This document shows positions 37,495 to 50,400 of a stretch of DNA of 64,000 nt, in pieces. Made by a program: the position numbers and the translations under genes. The stretch is from positions 46,888,555-46,952,554 of the forward strand of contig NC_088677.1 of NCBI RefSeq assembly GCF_950023065.1, given 5' to 3'. Source of the DNA: Planococcus citri (lineage: Eukaryota > Arthropoda > Insecta > Hemiptera > Pseudococcidae). Numbering within the stretch: position 1 is the first letter of the stretch; every line of letters begins with the position of its first letter. The notes under the pieces were generated by a model. It was not told the DNA's origin. It did no database searches and was given only the letters and a program-made list of their open reading frames with translations.

Positions 37495-39505
37495 TCACTC
37501 CACGTGAATATATAATTTGTAATAATCGTACAATTCTTCGGGAGTAAAAGAAAGAAATTTTTCCGCGTCTATGTGCTCGTTATCGTTACATAACTCAGCG
37601 AGGATTTTCATTCGTTCTTTTTGCACGGAATCGACGAATTTCTTACTTTCAGGGCTGCTTTGATACTTCGGCTCGTTTTGTAAATTTTTTATTGCTTTGT
37701 TGGCGAAATGTTGATAACAGAAGATAGCCGAGATGAAATTCCAAGCTGAAAATTCTGGCCAGAGAACGTTATCAAAATGGACATAGCTATTCGAACCCTG
37801 GACAGAAAAAAAAACAATCGAATTATTATACGCTTGACTTTACTTTTTTTTTGAATACATCAATTCAAACTAACTCAGTTCTTAAATCGCTATTATTTTT
37901 ATTCAATCTTTTCAAAGGATGGGGTAAGGGTCCAAGCTATTTTTTGCCATGATGACATATTCGTATATGCAATATAAAATTAGGAAAAGTCAGAATCATT
38001 CATAAAAAATTTCAAAAACTCCATGTTGAACTCATTCCAAAGAGTTCAGCTTTCCTGACCGCGTCAAATTCCAAGGAAGTCTACAGTGGAAGTCTACAGT
38101 TATTTAAACTTTTTTAAAAATGAAGCAATGAAAAAATTCTAAAAATCGTACGTAGAATAGTTTGGCTCACTAAGTTTTCGATGGTGCTAATTTTGTCAAC
38201 TCAATTTTCCAATTAGAAATCCGCCTAAAATTTCATATCTGGTATGCAAATTCAAAAAAAAAAAAAAAAGGAAAAAAGGAAGAATCTATTCCTTTATGAT
38301 TTGTTAGTTTTTCTACTTACAGCAAGGTTAATTTCAAATTTGGGCTAATTCACTTTCATTTAGAAATGGAGAAAAGGGAATATTATAAAATTCGGTTTAC
38401 TGAAATTAATTCACCCAGAACATTTTTTAAATATTTTTGCATAAATAAAATTATAAAAACGACGTTCTCATGAAACGTATGAAAAAAGCTATGTTTTTTC
38501 TGACTACTTTTTGTTTCTATAAATTTCACACAATAAGTAGGATACTTTATTTACATACCTGCCAGGTTAAGAAATCACTAAGTCTGATCTCTCCTGAAGT
38601 TCTGATTAGAATTTCTGGATGAGGAGATTGATAAGTATACAAACATTGATCAAGAAATTTTTCTGTAACGTCAATATCTTTGATATCACCTTTTCGGAGA
38701 CCTTGCAAAATACTAGTTGACGTATTGGCTAATTCGTCTTTTCCTATGAAAAAAAATCCAGGTACATTAAAATTCATACTGTTTTCTTCAACGATAGATA
38801 ATTCGGGATATCGTAAAAAAAATTAAAATACAAACCTGTGTAAGAAAAAGCAATGTTTAAATACCCTTTTTTATTATCTTTGGTGAGCAACATAGCGATT
38901 AACATCAGCGTACACAGATCTTTGGGTAAAAGAGTCATATTACCGATGATACGAATACATACTCCATGTTCTCTCAATTTCCTCCTGCAAAACACAACCA
39001 CAAAGTACGAATAGGTAGTAGAATGAAAATCAATCTTCGTAAAATAACGTTATTTTTGAAGAAAAAAAAATTGTTGATTTACCATTCGTCTATTAATCCT
39101 TTAAATTTAGTTTTAGCTAAATCCATTAAAGTATCAACTTCTTCTTTATTTCTTTTGAAATTTTCTATACTAAAAGCGTACACAGTTACTTCGAACACTT
39201 CCAGTTTCAAACACCAATTCAAAGTTTCAGATAACTTGGCAAATCTGTTGGGAAAAAATATTTTAGTCGTTTCGAGTATGATATGTTTTTTTTTACTAAT
39301 AAAAAAATACTTACCCTCTCTGATGTCCTTCTACTTTTTCAACATATTTCTTCTTAGCATATCGTCGATTACCATCCATAACGATAGCTACGTGTTTCGG
39401 TATAGATCCCCATCTCAAAAAATAGAAACATACGCGATGTACCCATGATATGGGTCTTTCGTTGATCCAAGATGATGTCGGGGGTGCTGGTAGTTCAGAT
39501 GACAT
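37495..39505 (-). CDS. DHDDS: Dehydrodolichyl diphosphate synthase catalytic subunit (cis-prenyltransferase, 329 aa)
   Basis: Five coding exons: 39505-39315, 39244-39083, 38984-38836, 38743-38559, 37797-37495; 990 nt, 329 codons plus stop, close to animal DHDDS length. It condenses isopentenyl units onto farnesyl diphosphate to make the long polyprenyl precursor of dolichol at the ER membrane, in animals as a complex with NUS1/NgBR. Conserved cis-prenyltransferase motifs are all present: HVAIVMDGNRR with Asp44, TVYAFSIENFKR, IRTSGEIRLSDF (R215, S217, E219, R221, S223), and WPE with Glu244. The start at 39505 opens the family-typical WINERPISWVHRV segment. The gene is head-to-head with its paralogue, 853 bases apart. 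Confidence 0.95.
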
Positions 39506-40358
39506 CCTTCAAATGAATGTTTCACCAATAATGTAATGCAGCAAGAACTTGAAAACTTTATACATCTGCAAAAAACAAGTCATCATACCGAAGCACGTAT
39601 TAGTCGAGTACGTGGTGATGCATTTTGCAATTAATTTACTTTCAAAGAAAATAATTTACAAGCGCTTTATGACATGCCGGATATTTTTTCAGCGAAAATG
39701 GCGTCGAAAATAGGGAAATTAGATACAATGATTCAATCATTATTTGAAGAGTGATATTCTAAAACTCGCTTGGTCCATTTTTATCGAAGTGCGTTTTTCA
39801 GCGGTATACCTGGTAGATGAAGTATTAACTCACATTCCTACATCATCAACCTACCAAAATTATGTTAAACTCACCTAAATAGCCAATAGTCAATTTATCC
39901 GTTTAAAGAAAAACGGGTTTTCCTTTTTCCTGAAAAGTAGTGAAAATGGACATAGCGAGTTTTGGGATATCACTCTTCTTTGAATAACTTTTTATTTTCG
40001 AGCAACTCTTACTCTTTGCTTCAGTTTTGAGGTTACCTACTTTTTCTTTTGCTTGGGTTCATTTTTTCTAATTGATTTATTGTTATGTTTATGTGATGTA
40101 ATTTGCTCTCTCAAAATGAATAAAAGCTAGGTATATTCCGTCTTCTCTCGATAAAAGCACCTACAACAGCTCGCAAGCTTCAATATCCTCTCACACTTCT
40201 TTAAAAATTTGAATATTAAAATTACCTAATTAAATCTCGACCGCTCCTCCCTACACCAGTTAATTAAAAGAGAAATAATAGCTGTTGAATTTCTTTGAAG
40301 TGAGTATCACAGTACCACAGTAGTTCAACATCAGATGCAAATACATAAGTAGAACAAT
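39506..40358. promoter_or_regulatory. Divergent upstream region between DHDDS and its paralogue
   Basis: This 853-base gap must hold the promoters of both genes. No TATA box stands out. A small foldback element occupies its middle. Confidence 0.5.
39740..39988. mobile_element. Small foldback element (MITE-like)
   Basis: tttgaagagtgatattctaaaactcgcttggtccattttt at the left end is mirrored by aaaatggacatagcgagttttgggatatcactcttctttga at the right end, about 40 bp per arm with a few mismatches. Total length is about 250 bp, and no coding capacity is seen. Confidence 0.65.
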
Positions 40359-42298
40359 ATGTTTTCTATTGGTGAATTTTTTCTGCACGTTTTAACACGT
40401 ATTTTAAGAAGTGGAAGAATACCTCAGCATATTGCTTTTGTTCCGGATAACAATCGTACCTTTGCAAAGAAAACAAATGCTGATCTCTTATCAACGTATA
40501 TAAAAGGGTAAGTCGAATAATTATAATATGTAGGTATGCATTTTGTGGGGCATAGGGTACGAGAAGTGCAAATTCAGCTTCAAGAACACTGATTCGTGAC
40601 ACGCTGACTTTTGAACATTTAATTTGATTTTATAATATTTACATTACATATTTTGTGTGACTTTCAAAAACTTGAAAAAATGACAAATTTTAGACATCCT
40701 GATATTTTGATTGGATATTACAAGTATATCACTTTTAAAATTTGAACAAAAATCTGATCAATTTCCAATATTTAGAGTGTATCTAATTTTACAATATTTG
40801 GCGAGACTTCAAAGTTGTAATATTTTTTCGTTTTTTAATTCAACTGTAACCTTAATACTGGAATTTTTATTTAATCGGAATTGTTCGCAGGCAAAGAGTA
40901 CTCTCCAAATTATTAAAATGGTGCGTGATTTTGAAAACATCGTGCGTCACCATTTATTTACTCAGCACGCATAATTTGAAGAGGAATAATTACGAGAAAC
41001 AATGTATTTTCGACGCCATTAACATATTTCTTCATAAATTATTAATTCAGCCGTAAGTAGATATTATTTGAAATTTTTTTCATTGAATGGTAATACATTT
41101 TTTCATCATGTGAAAAAAAAAAAAATGGGAATTATACTCGCATTTCATTCGTGAAACATGTTAGATCATTTACACATGAATGTGGTCACTTAATAGACAG
41201 ACAGGAAACCGCATGAGTACTTCATATGTACTTTTATCGATTAATTTTTATGACCTGCCTGAGATCTGCGAAGATGATCTCATACGGACATCTCCTATTT
41301 TTGAACAACTTTATTTGTAATTTTTTCACGATAACTTAATAAAAATTCGCAGATTTCTTTTTTTTTTCAGAATGAACTGCAGAATCAAAATAGTAGGAGA
41401 TGTTTCTGTGCTTCCGCATGAATTAAAAGAATTATGTACCTTATTATCAAGCCAGACGAAAGATAACAATGGTATTTTGGTGAACGTAGCACTTAATTAC
41501 TCGGGCAAGTAACATGGAATATTTTTTTCACGGTCATTCGTCGATAATGCGAATTTTATTAGAGACGAGATTCACGATAATTTGCGAAAATGTGTAAAAT
41601 TATGAACATCTCGTGATCGTCAAAAAAATAATTTTCAAAAAAATATTTTGTATTTTACATCCTGATGCGTCATTAGTTTTGATAATATTTCAGTGGAGAA
41701 ATAAAGATAAAATTGTTGTCATTTCCTGGCTGCTCAGATATGATTTTGAAAATTTGAAATGAATCGCTTCGGCAAAGGTCTTCAAGTGAATAAGGCATAG
41801 AGTAGATAAAAATCTTTCAGTCACAGAAACTCGTATTCGTACTTAAAACGATGAGGGAGAAATTTGCGAAAAAGAACATTCCTCCCTACATCATTGAAAA
41901 TCAGGTTTATCTTCATTTAGGCGAAATGTTCGTTTTGCAGGAAAAGAAGAACTGATAGACGTTTCATGTAAAATTTTCCAGAAATTTTACCAATTTGAAT
42001 TAAAATTGAACGACATGGACGAAAATTTATTCAGCGATTTAGTTCATACGAGGCCTTTTTCAGATGTTGATTTGATGATTCGAACAACAGTAGGTAAACG
42101 ATTAAGCGAATTTCTTCTCTGGCAGGTAAAACTGATGATTCTCTTGGATAAAATAATTAATATTGTATACTTGATGAAATATCGAATGTATAATGACAGA
42201 ATGCATCGAGTTTTTTACATTTCATCGATATTTGTTGGCCTGAAATTACAGAATGGCATTTACTAAGAGCAGTATTCTATTATCAATGCCACAAATAA
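40359..42298 (+). CDS. Diverged, shortened DHDDS paralogue (242 aa)
   Basis: Five exons, 40359-40507, 40891-41052, 41371-41504, 41941-42125 and 42200-42298, join into 729 nt, 242 codons plus stop. Intron positions and phases equal those of DHDDS, and exons 2 and 4 have the same lengths (162 and 185 nt). Exon-by-exon matches: IPQHIAFVPDNNRTFAKK for the first motif, LKWCVILKTSCVTIYLLS, RIKIVGDVSVLP, GKEEL, and IRTTVGKRLSEFLLWQ. Asp30 and the WPE glutamate (Glu225) remain, but MDGNRR is PDNNRT and RTSGE is RTTVG, so the Gly and Glu of that motif are lost. It stops ~85 residues before the DHDDS C terminus. The third intron starts with GC (tcgg|gcaagt). The open frame despite high divergence suggests a kept, probably non-catalytic or altered function; a young pseudogene is the alternative. 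Confidence 0.78.
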
Positions 42299-42738
42299 GA
42301 ATTTTAAAATGCACTCGTTTAACAACACCTGTAATGGGTAAAAATCATCTCGATGAATTAATTCGGCTACAAATTTGGTTCAAAGTTTATTGACACCAAA
42401 ATGAACATTGCAGGCTAAAAACATAACACTGCAAGTTGTACTTCACCCACATATGTTAATCCTCCTGCTGTTTGATGTTAATTTTACAAGCAAAATTTTC
42501 ATATAAAATGAAATCCAGCGGAATATTTACTAATAATGAAATAAAAGTACGGTCGAAGTCGGTAAGTAATTTTTCAAACATTCAAGTGTCGTTCGGAGTA
42601 AATTTTACAAGAACGTGTTCGTTTTTTAGATCGCTCAAATATCTCAAAATGATGCGTTTAGGTGAAAATAGAAACGCGTGCGTTTGTATTGGTGAGTATT
42701 TTTAACGAATTGTCATTTAACACGAGAAGTAGAACATT
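42299..42738. other. Short intergenic region upstream of ETH
   Basis: 440 bases without a recognised gene; it must include the ETH leader or promoter. A 77-codon open frame here resembles nothing known. Confidence 0.5.
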
Positions 42739-43428
42739 ATGATGAAAAAATTAATGATGATCGGGTATTTCGCAGCTTTATTCGTAATTTGTCACCTCTC
42801 GTACGTGAGATCATTGAACATAAAAGCACAGCCATATTCGGTAATTAACATGGAAGATGATACCGAATCGCTGTTGAAAACATCTGAAAATTCCGAACAA
42901 ACGAAAGAGGAAATCCCTCGAGTGAGCCGACGAGGATACGCCGGTGAGGACTTCTATCAAAAAGCTTCGAAAAATATTCCACGAATTGGCAGACGGGGTT
43001 CAAATTCAAATGACGAAGACCAACAGAACGACATTCCAGAATATGATAATAAAGTAAAACGACCTTATTCGAAACAGGTATGGACAATGATAACGCTGGA
43101 AACAACTCAAATTACGAGTAAATTCATATTTCAATAATATTATGTATTAATACATTTTCTCTCGTAGCAAATGCCAAGAGAAGCTTTATGGCCATGGGAT
43201 AGTGATCGGGTTCCAGATGATATTCATAAACGTAGAGAAATAATAGAAAGCTGTCGACAATTCCCAATCATAGAACAAATCGTCAAGGATTCAGAATTCT
43301 GTAGTGATAATTTCGCATGCTGTTCATCGATGAAAGAATTGTCAATTTTGAAACGAATTGTGCAAAGTTACTCCAGCAAACAATCCACTCAAAGGCCAAA
43401 TTACAAGAATAATCAATACATGAAATAA
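42739..43428 (+). CDS. ETH: Ecdysis triggering hormone precursor (199 aa)
   Basis: Two coding exons, 42739-43077 and 43168-43428, joined in phase 0. Residues 1-25 form a signal peptide (hydrophobic MIGYFAALFVICHL). Residues 66-83 give GYAGEDFYQKASKNIPRI, followed by Gly84 and Arg-Arg, that is, an amidated peptide ending in the KNIPRI-amide typical of insect ETH, the Inka-cell hormone that starts the moulting behaviour sequence. A second PRX site, EEIPRV at 58-62, is followed by Ser-Arg-Arg, so the amidation Gly is missing. The second exon encodes an acidic, tryptophan- and cysteine-bearing tail (REALWPWDSDRV; four Cys), as in ETH-associated peptides. No FGPRX motif occurs, which argues against CAPA or pyrokinin. 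Two adjacent Met codons could each start translation. Confidence 0.85.
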
Positions 43429-44415
43429 TATTTAGAAATGTTTCATTTTTATACAATTTTCATTATGATGCAATTGTTGGGAAAATTTCAAGCAGTGCTT
43501 GACCGCTTACACCGTATTCATTTTCGATTAATTTATACTTATTTATATTCATGGAATCAGGTTTAGATGTAAAACGTTAGATAATTATCATTTGTTATCC
43601 TTTGTAATGGTACTTGAATTATATTTATTACGAGTGTAATTTTGATTAAATTATTGAGAATTATTCATAAAAGTGACTTACCTAATGTTTGAGTAACAGT
43701 AGAAGTTGACACATTCTGTCTCTTCATCGGCACTCTACGGAAAGTTGGTTAAAGTGAAAATATTTGACTCGTAATCATATCGATGTCACGAAATCCTCTG
43801 AAAATATTGAAATTATAATGATGATGCGAAGTCCAAGTTATCAGTCACCTTTGAATTCTATTGTGATACGTGTTCCAAGTACAATATTATACTCCGATAA
43901 CTTAATCGAGAAGTAATGAATAAACTTTTCAGCTTCTTTTCATCAGAAAGTTCTAAACACGTATTCTTATCACTGATGTAGCGGTGATAATTTCATTACA
44001 CGCCCCGCGGCCGCTTACACGCCTATAAATAAAATAAAATAAAAAGTTGGATGACGGGATGACGTCGAAGCAAACTAGCAAACATGACAATCAATCGAAA
44101 CTTGAAATAAACATCAAACAGTTCTCGACACTATCCAGGAAGTTGGATGGGTGTTGATGTCAGTGGATCGTGAATTTAATATGGCTGAACTGAAGTTTTA
44201 TCGTTTTTGTGTAGTAAATACAGAAAATTAAATGTTAAATTGACTATATTTTATTATAATATCTTTTTGATAAGTTAGTTCTAAGGTTATAAAGTTTTAC
44301 AATTTTCTTAAAGTTGTATTGAATGGGTCTAATTGCATTCTATTGATGTGATTATTATGTCGTATAATGATGTCATATCTTTAACTTCACTGAAATTTCA
44401 AACTCGCCACTGAAC
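43429..44415. other. Intergenic region between ETH and BRWD
   Basis: About 1 kb without a recognised gene; it holds the ETH 3' end and the BRWD promoter/5' leader. A short GC-rich spot (cgccccgcggccgc, 44001-44014) is the only striking motif. Confidence 0.55.
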
Positions 44416-47400
44416 ATGGAAAACGGAACGATTAAAAGCGGTACGTGATATATTCTGTATTTTGATTTAATTTTGCAGTTCGTTGCTACCCGTACCTTGA
44501 TGAAATATAATGCAATCCATAGTTCAAGTGTAGAAATAGGCGTTACTTCTGTGTTGGATTTCACAACCACAGAGAATAATATCTTTTCATGATGTCTTGT
44601 ATTCTCAGATAGTGTACTTTTTTTCAATTCAAGGAGATGTGACTATTTTTTCAAAGACAATTTCATCTAATCCTGTTGCTCTATTTTTCAAGTACTGAAA
44701 AATTCCTATCTTTTCGTGTTATTTTCATTATATTGAGTAACATCTCGTCTGATTCGTATTGTTTACCTGCGCATTGTCGCCTCACTGCATTTTATATCAC
44801 TTCAAATTCTTAGGTTTTAAAAGAGAAATAATTTCTATGTTGCAGAGTTGTATTTCTTGATTGCCAAATTTCTCAAGAATAGCCCTTGTGAGAATACTTT
44901 CAAGGTGCGTATACGCAGTACTTCATTGTTAACTGTTAAGTAGTCGCAATTGTAGAATACAGTAAACGTATGAATTTAATATTTTTTATTTTACAGACAT
45001 TTTTGGAAGAATTGGAAAAACATGATGTAAGTATCTTATTATTCTGATTTCATCATCTTTCATTGGTCGTATTTCATAAAATTTGCTCTTGTTTAGATTT
45101 TATCACCTCGATATGATTGGACCGGCGATTGTCACAAACAAACTTTCGAAGAATTGGTTTGTGTAGCTTCTCTAAAATATAATGAAATGAAATGAAAATA
45201 TATACTGGTGCACCTTTTGATAATTGCCTATAAATATTTACAGGAATATAAATTCAATCACGTGAATAATGATCATCTGCTTGATATTTGCAAGAAAATT
45301 AATCCATTGTTAGATTCAGCGTTCAAGAAAAGTATTACCTATGAACCGTCCCTGTTGGGAGATGGAAATCACTCTGTTTTAAGATCAAAAGGTAAACAAT
45401 TATTTATTATTGAAATAATTCGAGTCGTTATTAATTAATACTTGAATTATTTCAGAAACCGAGAAGAAATGTTATACCTTGAAGGATTACATGGTTCGTA
45501 GGCATTTGATACCGTTGCCAGAACCGATAACATTCCGTAAACATAACATCGGTAAGGAATATGACGAATTTTTAAAATATACACACGTGTTTCCTTTCCC
45601 TGATTACGATTATTTTTTGTTTATATTTGCAGTGAAAGCGTTGTACGGCCGGGAAGCATCTGGTGCGTTTAATCGCAAACATGTGTTGGCAGGATGTCCG
45701 TATAAGAATTTGCAATTGTTAGGGCGCACGTTAGGTCATCTATCTGCCGTATATTGTGTTCTTTTCGATAGCTCCGGCAGATATATTTTTACAGTAGGCA
45801 TTTTTAAACGTATTATTATTTTTTGAATGATACCAGTACCCTACGTTATGTTATCGATGTAATTTTACTGCTTTACAGGGCGCCGATGATTTACTGGTAA
45901 AAGTTTGGCATGCTGTTAGTGGTCGGTTACTGACGACTCTTCGAGGTGCCTCAGCTGAGATCACCGATCTCGCTGTTAATTATGAAAACACCCTATTAGC
46001 CGCTGGTAGTGTCGATAAAATCGTCAGAGTCTGGTGTTTACAAACAGCATTTCCTGTAAGTTCATATGATATCTTTTTTGAAAAGTATTAGTAGTTGAAC
46101 TAGTTTTTTTTTGAAAGTTATGTTTCTCGTTTCTCTAATATACCTAAATATGAATTGTAGGTATTGGGTTTGTTATCGTTGATAATAATTTTTACTTTGC
46201 GAAATGTTGATAAGTCAGATGAAAAGTAGCACGTGTAGTATGCGCCAGATCAGAATATTCTGGTCTAGACATGTTCAAACATTCATACAGGGTGGTGCAA
46301 AAATCCGCAATTTTTTTCGAACGGTTGCAGAATTTCTGAACTTTTGAAGTCTCTTGCATATAGAAGATTATTTACTACAAGGGAAAAATTTTACGCTTTT
46401 TTATATGTATTTCTAATGTTACACAGCATATTTCGAAATATTCCTAATTTAGTATACAGGGGGTCCGAAAAGTAAGTTGTGTTGATCTAATCGTGAGGTG
46501 CCGCTACCAAAATTGAAGTAAACAAAAATATTACGTTAGTGAATTATACAGGGTGTCCTGAAAATACTTTTACAGTTCTATTCTACGGGGTGTCAGAAAA
46601 GCATGTAAAACATTCATTATACAGGGTGTCCCAAAAATGATTTTTTTAAACTACGTAATTTCTATGAGATGCGATGTTTGAAATCTTTCAACTCAAAATT
46701 CACAACATTTGCATGAATTATACGAGGTGTCCAAAAATTATTATTATAAATTATTTTTTGTTTAATAGAAAGTAGTGATGATTATTATTGTATTTTATCG
46801 GATTTTTGTATAATAGGTGGCAACTTTGGTTATACATACTGGAACCATTACCGGTGTAAACTTTTGTCCAGCTGTAGTAAATGGCTGTAGATACCTAACA
46901 TCAACGGCTACTGATGGTTCTGTAGCATTCTGGAAATATGCTACTAACGATTCAGAAACTTCTTTCGAGTGAGTAATAAGTGTAATGGAATAAGAAATTG
47001 AATATTCACGTTTTTTACAATTTAATGTGTATTATTGCAGACAAACGCCGGTGCAATATTTGGAACGTATGAGACCCGGATGTGCTCAGATATCATGTGG
47101 TTCCTTCAGTCCTGGTGGAATGTTTTTAGCTGCTGGCAGCGCCGATCATAATGTCCGTGTCTACAAAATGGCCGGATTAGAAGGCCCCACTAGAGTTTTA
47201 GAAAAAGAAGCACATTCCGACCGTGTAGATAGTATCCAGTGGGCACATTCGCATTTAAAATTCGCTTCTGGGTCGAAAGACGGCACATGTTTGATTTGGT
47301 ATTACGAACAACAAGTGTGGAAATCAATTACTTTATTAATGTCGACGAAATTACCTGGGTTCGTTTCATTTTCAATAATGAATGGGTTAATTTCACTTTT

Positions 47401-50400
47401 TCTTCATGTTTTATGATGTTTTTACAGTACGAAAGTCACCGAAGAAGACGCTAAACAAAAATTACGGGTTACGATGTTAACTTGGGATAAAACTGATCAG
47501 TGGGTGATAACTGCCAGTTCTGATAATTCGATCAAAGTATGGAACAGTGTTACTGGTGAATTGATTCAAATCCTGAATGGCCATCGTGCGGAAACCTACG
47601 TGATTGAAAGTCATCCTCTGGACTCCAAAGTAATATAAATATAATTTTAGGCAACTAATGTCCTTTCTGTTGTAATTTTATGATACATGATATCTTCTTT
47701 ATTTCCGTTAGATATTGTTAAGTGCCGGGCATGATGGCAAGCTGTTCATTTGGAATATCATCAGCGGTGAAATTTTAGCATCTTTTCAAAATAACATCGA
47801 CGGACAAGGATTCGGAGCGGTATTCGATGCGAAATGGTCTCCCGATGGGAATTCGTTTGCAGCTACCGATTCCCACGGTCAGATACTCACTTTTGGGTTC
47901 GGATTACCAGATATTACTCGAAAAGTACCCATTTTTGTTCTCTTTTAAGCATAACATCCATAGAGTGAAAATACTACAAACAAATTTGACTTTCAGGTTC
48001 CTAGAGAATTATTCTTTCACACTGATTATCGTCCATTGACCAGAGATTTCAATAACGTTGTACTGGATGAACAGACCCAAACACCGCCGCACTTGATGGC
48101 GCCTCCATTTTTGGTAGATATCGACGGAAATCCATATCCCCCTTATTTGCAGAGATTAGTGCCTGGTCGTGAACATTGCGATATTGACCAGCTTGTGCCA
48201 AACGTTGTCCTTAGCGATGAAGGTAATGAAATCGGAATAAGTATATTGAAGATGGTACGTTTGATTAATTGAAACTACTGGTCACTATTTACACCCTAGG
48301 ACGTCAAGAAGTAATCATGGAAGCTAATGAAAATGATTTCATGGGAGCTGATGTGGCTGAACAGAGAAGACCTGCTTCTGCTTTGAGATCAAGTAAGAAA
48401 ATTCTTGATCGAAAAGAATTTTATTTTACATGGGCAATGGTTTATTGCATTCACAATTTTTAGGAGTTGGTATGCGAAGAACTGGAGATATTGAAGGTGT
48501 TCGTCAATCCAGTGGAAATTGGCAACGAGGTGATAATATCTCTTGGACGAAACGACTAATTTGCGAACCGTTAGACAAATATACAGCTCAGGCGATCGCA
48601 GAACGAACGTAAGTATTTTATTTTAGAAACTTACTTCTCGTATATAGACGTATAATTTTCAAACGTATAACATTGCTTCTCGATTTGTTTGTTCCTTCAG
48701 GCAGATTATGGCTTCTATAGAATTAGAAGAATATCGTAAAGAATCGAAAAAACCTATGGCTCCTGAGCCGAAACCAATTGCGATTCCGAAAAGAACTCCT
48801 CGCCGAAGAAAGGCGCTTCATACTTATAGAACTCGCGCTTCGCGTATAGAACAACTTGAAATGGAATTCGAGGTAACGGCGAATATTTTTCAATGAATCG
48901 ACGTAAACTCGTTGTTTTTATTTATAAGTTGTTCGTTAACGTTTTACAGAATCCGGATAATTTGGATTTGAGTTCCGATTCGCAAGAAGAGGAGGATTCG
49001 ACAGCACATGAATCACCGATCGATACAGCATCATCAACTAGCGAAAATGATGCTAGCTCGGATTATTCGGATTGGACCGCCGATAACGGCATGAATAAAT
49101 TAGAACCTCCGAAGCGAGTAGCCAGAGTCAGAAATCTAAGACGAGCTAATAAGATGACGAAGATAACGAAAATAGCCAACACAACTTTGAAAAAACCACT
49201 TCCTCAGGTTTGTTTTGTTGTTAAAAAAAGATACAAATATGAAAAAGCGTATACATTTTTTATTTCACAATTTTATCGTGTAGGACATTCCGGAAGAATA
49301 TCGTCCTTCAGAATGGCTGGCTGAGACGATGCCCAAAAAAGCACCCTATTATCCTCAAATGGGAGATGAAGTTATGTTTTTCCAGCAAGGTTATAATTTG
49401 TATTTGAATGCCGTTCAAAATAAGAATATCTACAAAGTACGACCAGCACAGCTGAATCCATGGGGCAAAATTAAATTGAAAGTGAGTGAAATGTTTCTGT
49501 TCGTTTATGAGTATGTACGTATGTACATGTAAGGTGTGTTGAGGCGCATTAACGTGGTCATTTTTTCCACAGGAACCACAACTAGTAAAAGTAATCGGTA
49601 TCAAATATGAAATCAGACCGCCTCGATTGTGTGGCCTCAGGTTAGCGGTTATGAACGACGAAGATCAAGTGACGCAGCATAGTTTCGATTTAAAATATCA
49701 CGATATTACCGATGTGATTGATTTTCTAGTGTTGAGACAGCTGTACGACACGGCTATGTCTCGTACATGGAAAGTTGGTGCGTTGACGATAACGAAATTG
49801 GCATTTATTTATTTTTTAACTGAAACGTCTTTCAATAACGATAATTTTTCAGGCGATCGATTCCGTAGCGCGATAGATGACGCGTGGTGGTGCGGTAAAA
49901 TAGTTTCTCGGAATAAAAATGCCCAATCGCCGTTCCTCTGCTATAAAATTGAATGGGATAACCACGAAAATGAGAATCTCAGTCCGTGGGATTTGGAACC
50001 GTTGAATTCACGCAGTAAGTTACTTTTTCATTTACATGACTTTTGTACCGCAGTGTTGCTAATTCGAGGCTTCAACATCGTTGTGCAGGAGAACCGCAAA
50101 ATGGACAATCGTTACCAATATTACCGAGAGAAATGAAAAACATCCTGTATCAACCGGAAACCGACGAGTGGCCGATGGGTAATCAGGATGTAGCGTGTGA
50201 ACGTATTTTACGATCTCTGGAAGATTTGATGAGCACGTCGATCGCCGAACATTTCCTCGCACCTGTGGATATCAGCGTATATACGAGTTACGCGTACGTC
50301 GTGGAATATCCAATTGATTTAAGTACAATTAAGGTAACGAAAAATTACATTACGAAGTACGATGTTTGACTGGAATACCTCACTGACTAGAAATTACATT

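Noticed and set aside
38966..39448. 160-codon plus-strand open frame
   Set aside because: It is antisense to DHDDS exons 1-3, which carry unmistakable family motifs on the minus strand.
40359..42298. NUS1/NgBR as identity of the DHDDS-like gene
   Set aside because: Intron positions, exon lengths and IRTxxxxRLSxFLxWQ match DHDDS itself, so it is a DHDDS duplicate.
42739..43428. CAPA or pyrokinin precursor
   Set aside because: No FGPRX or FXPRX peptide; KNIPRI followed by Gly-Arg-Arg and the Cys/Trp tail fit ETH better.
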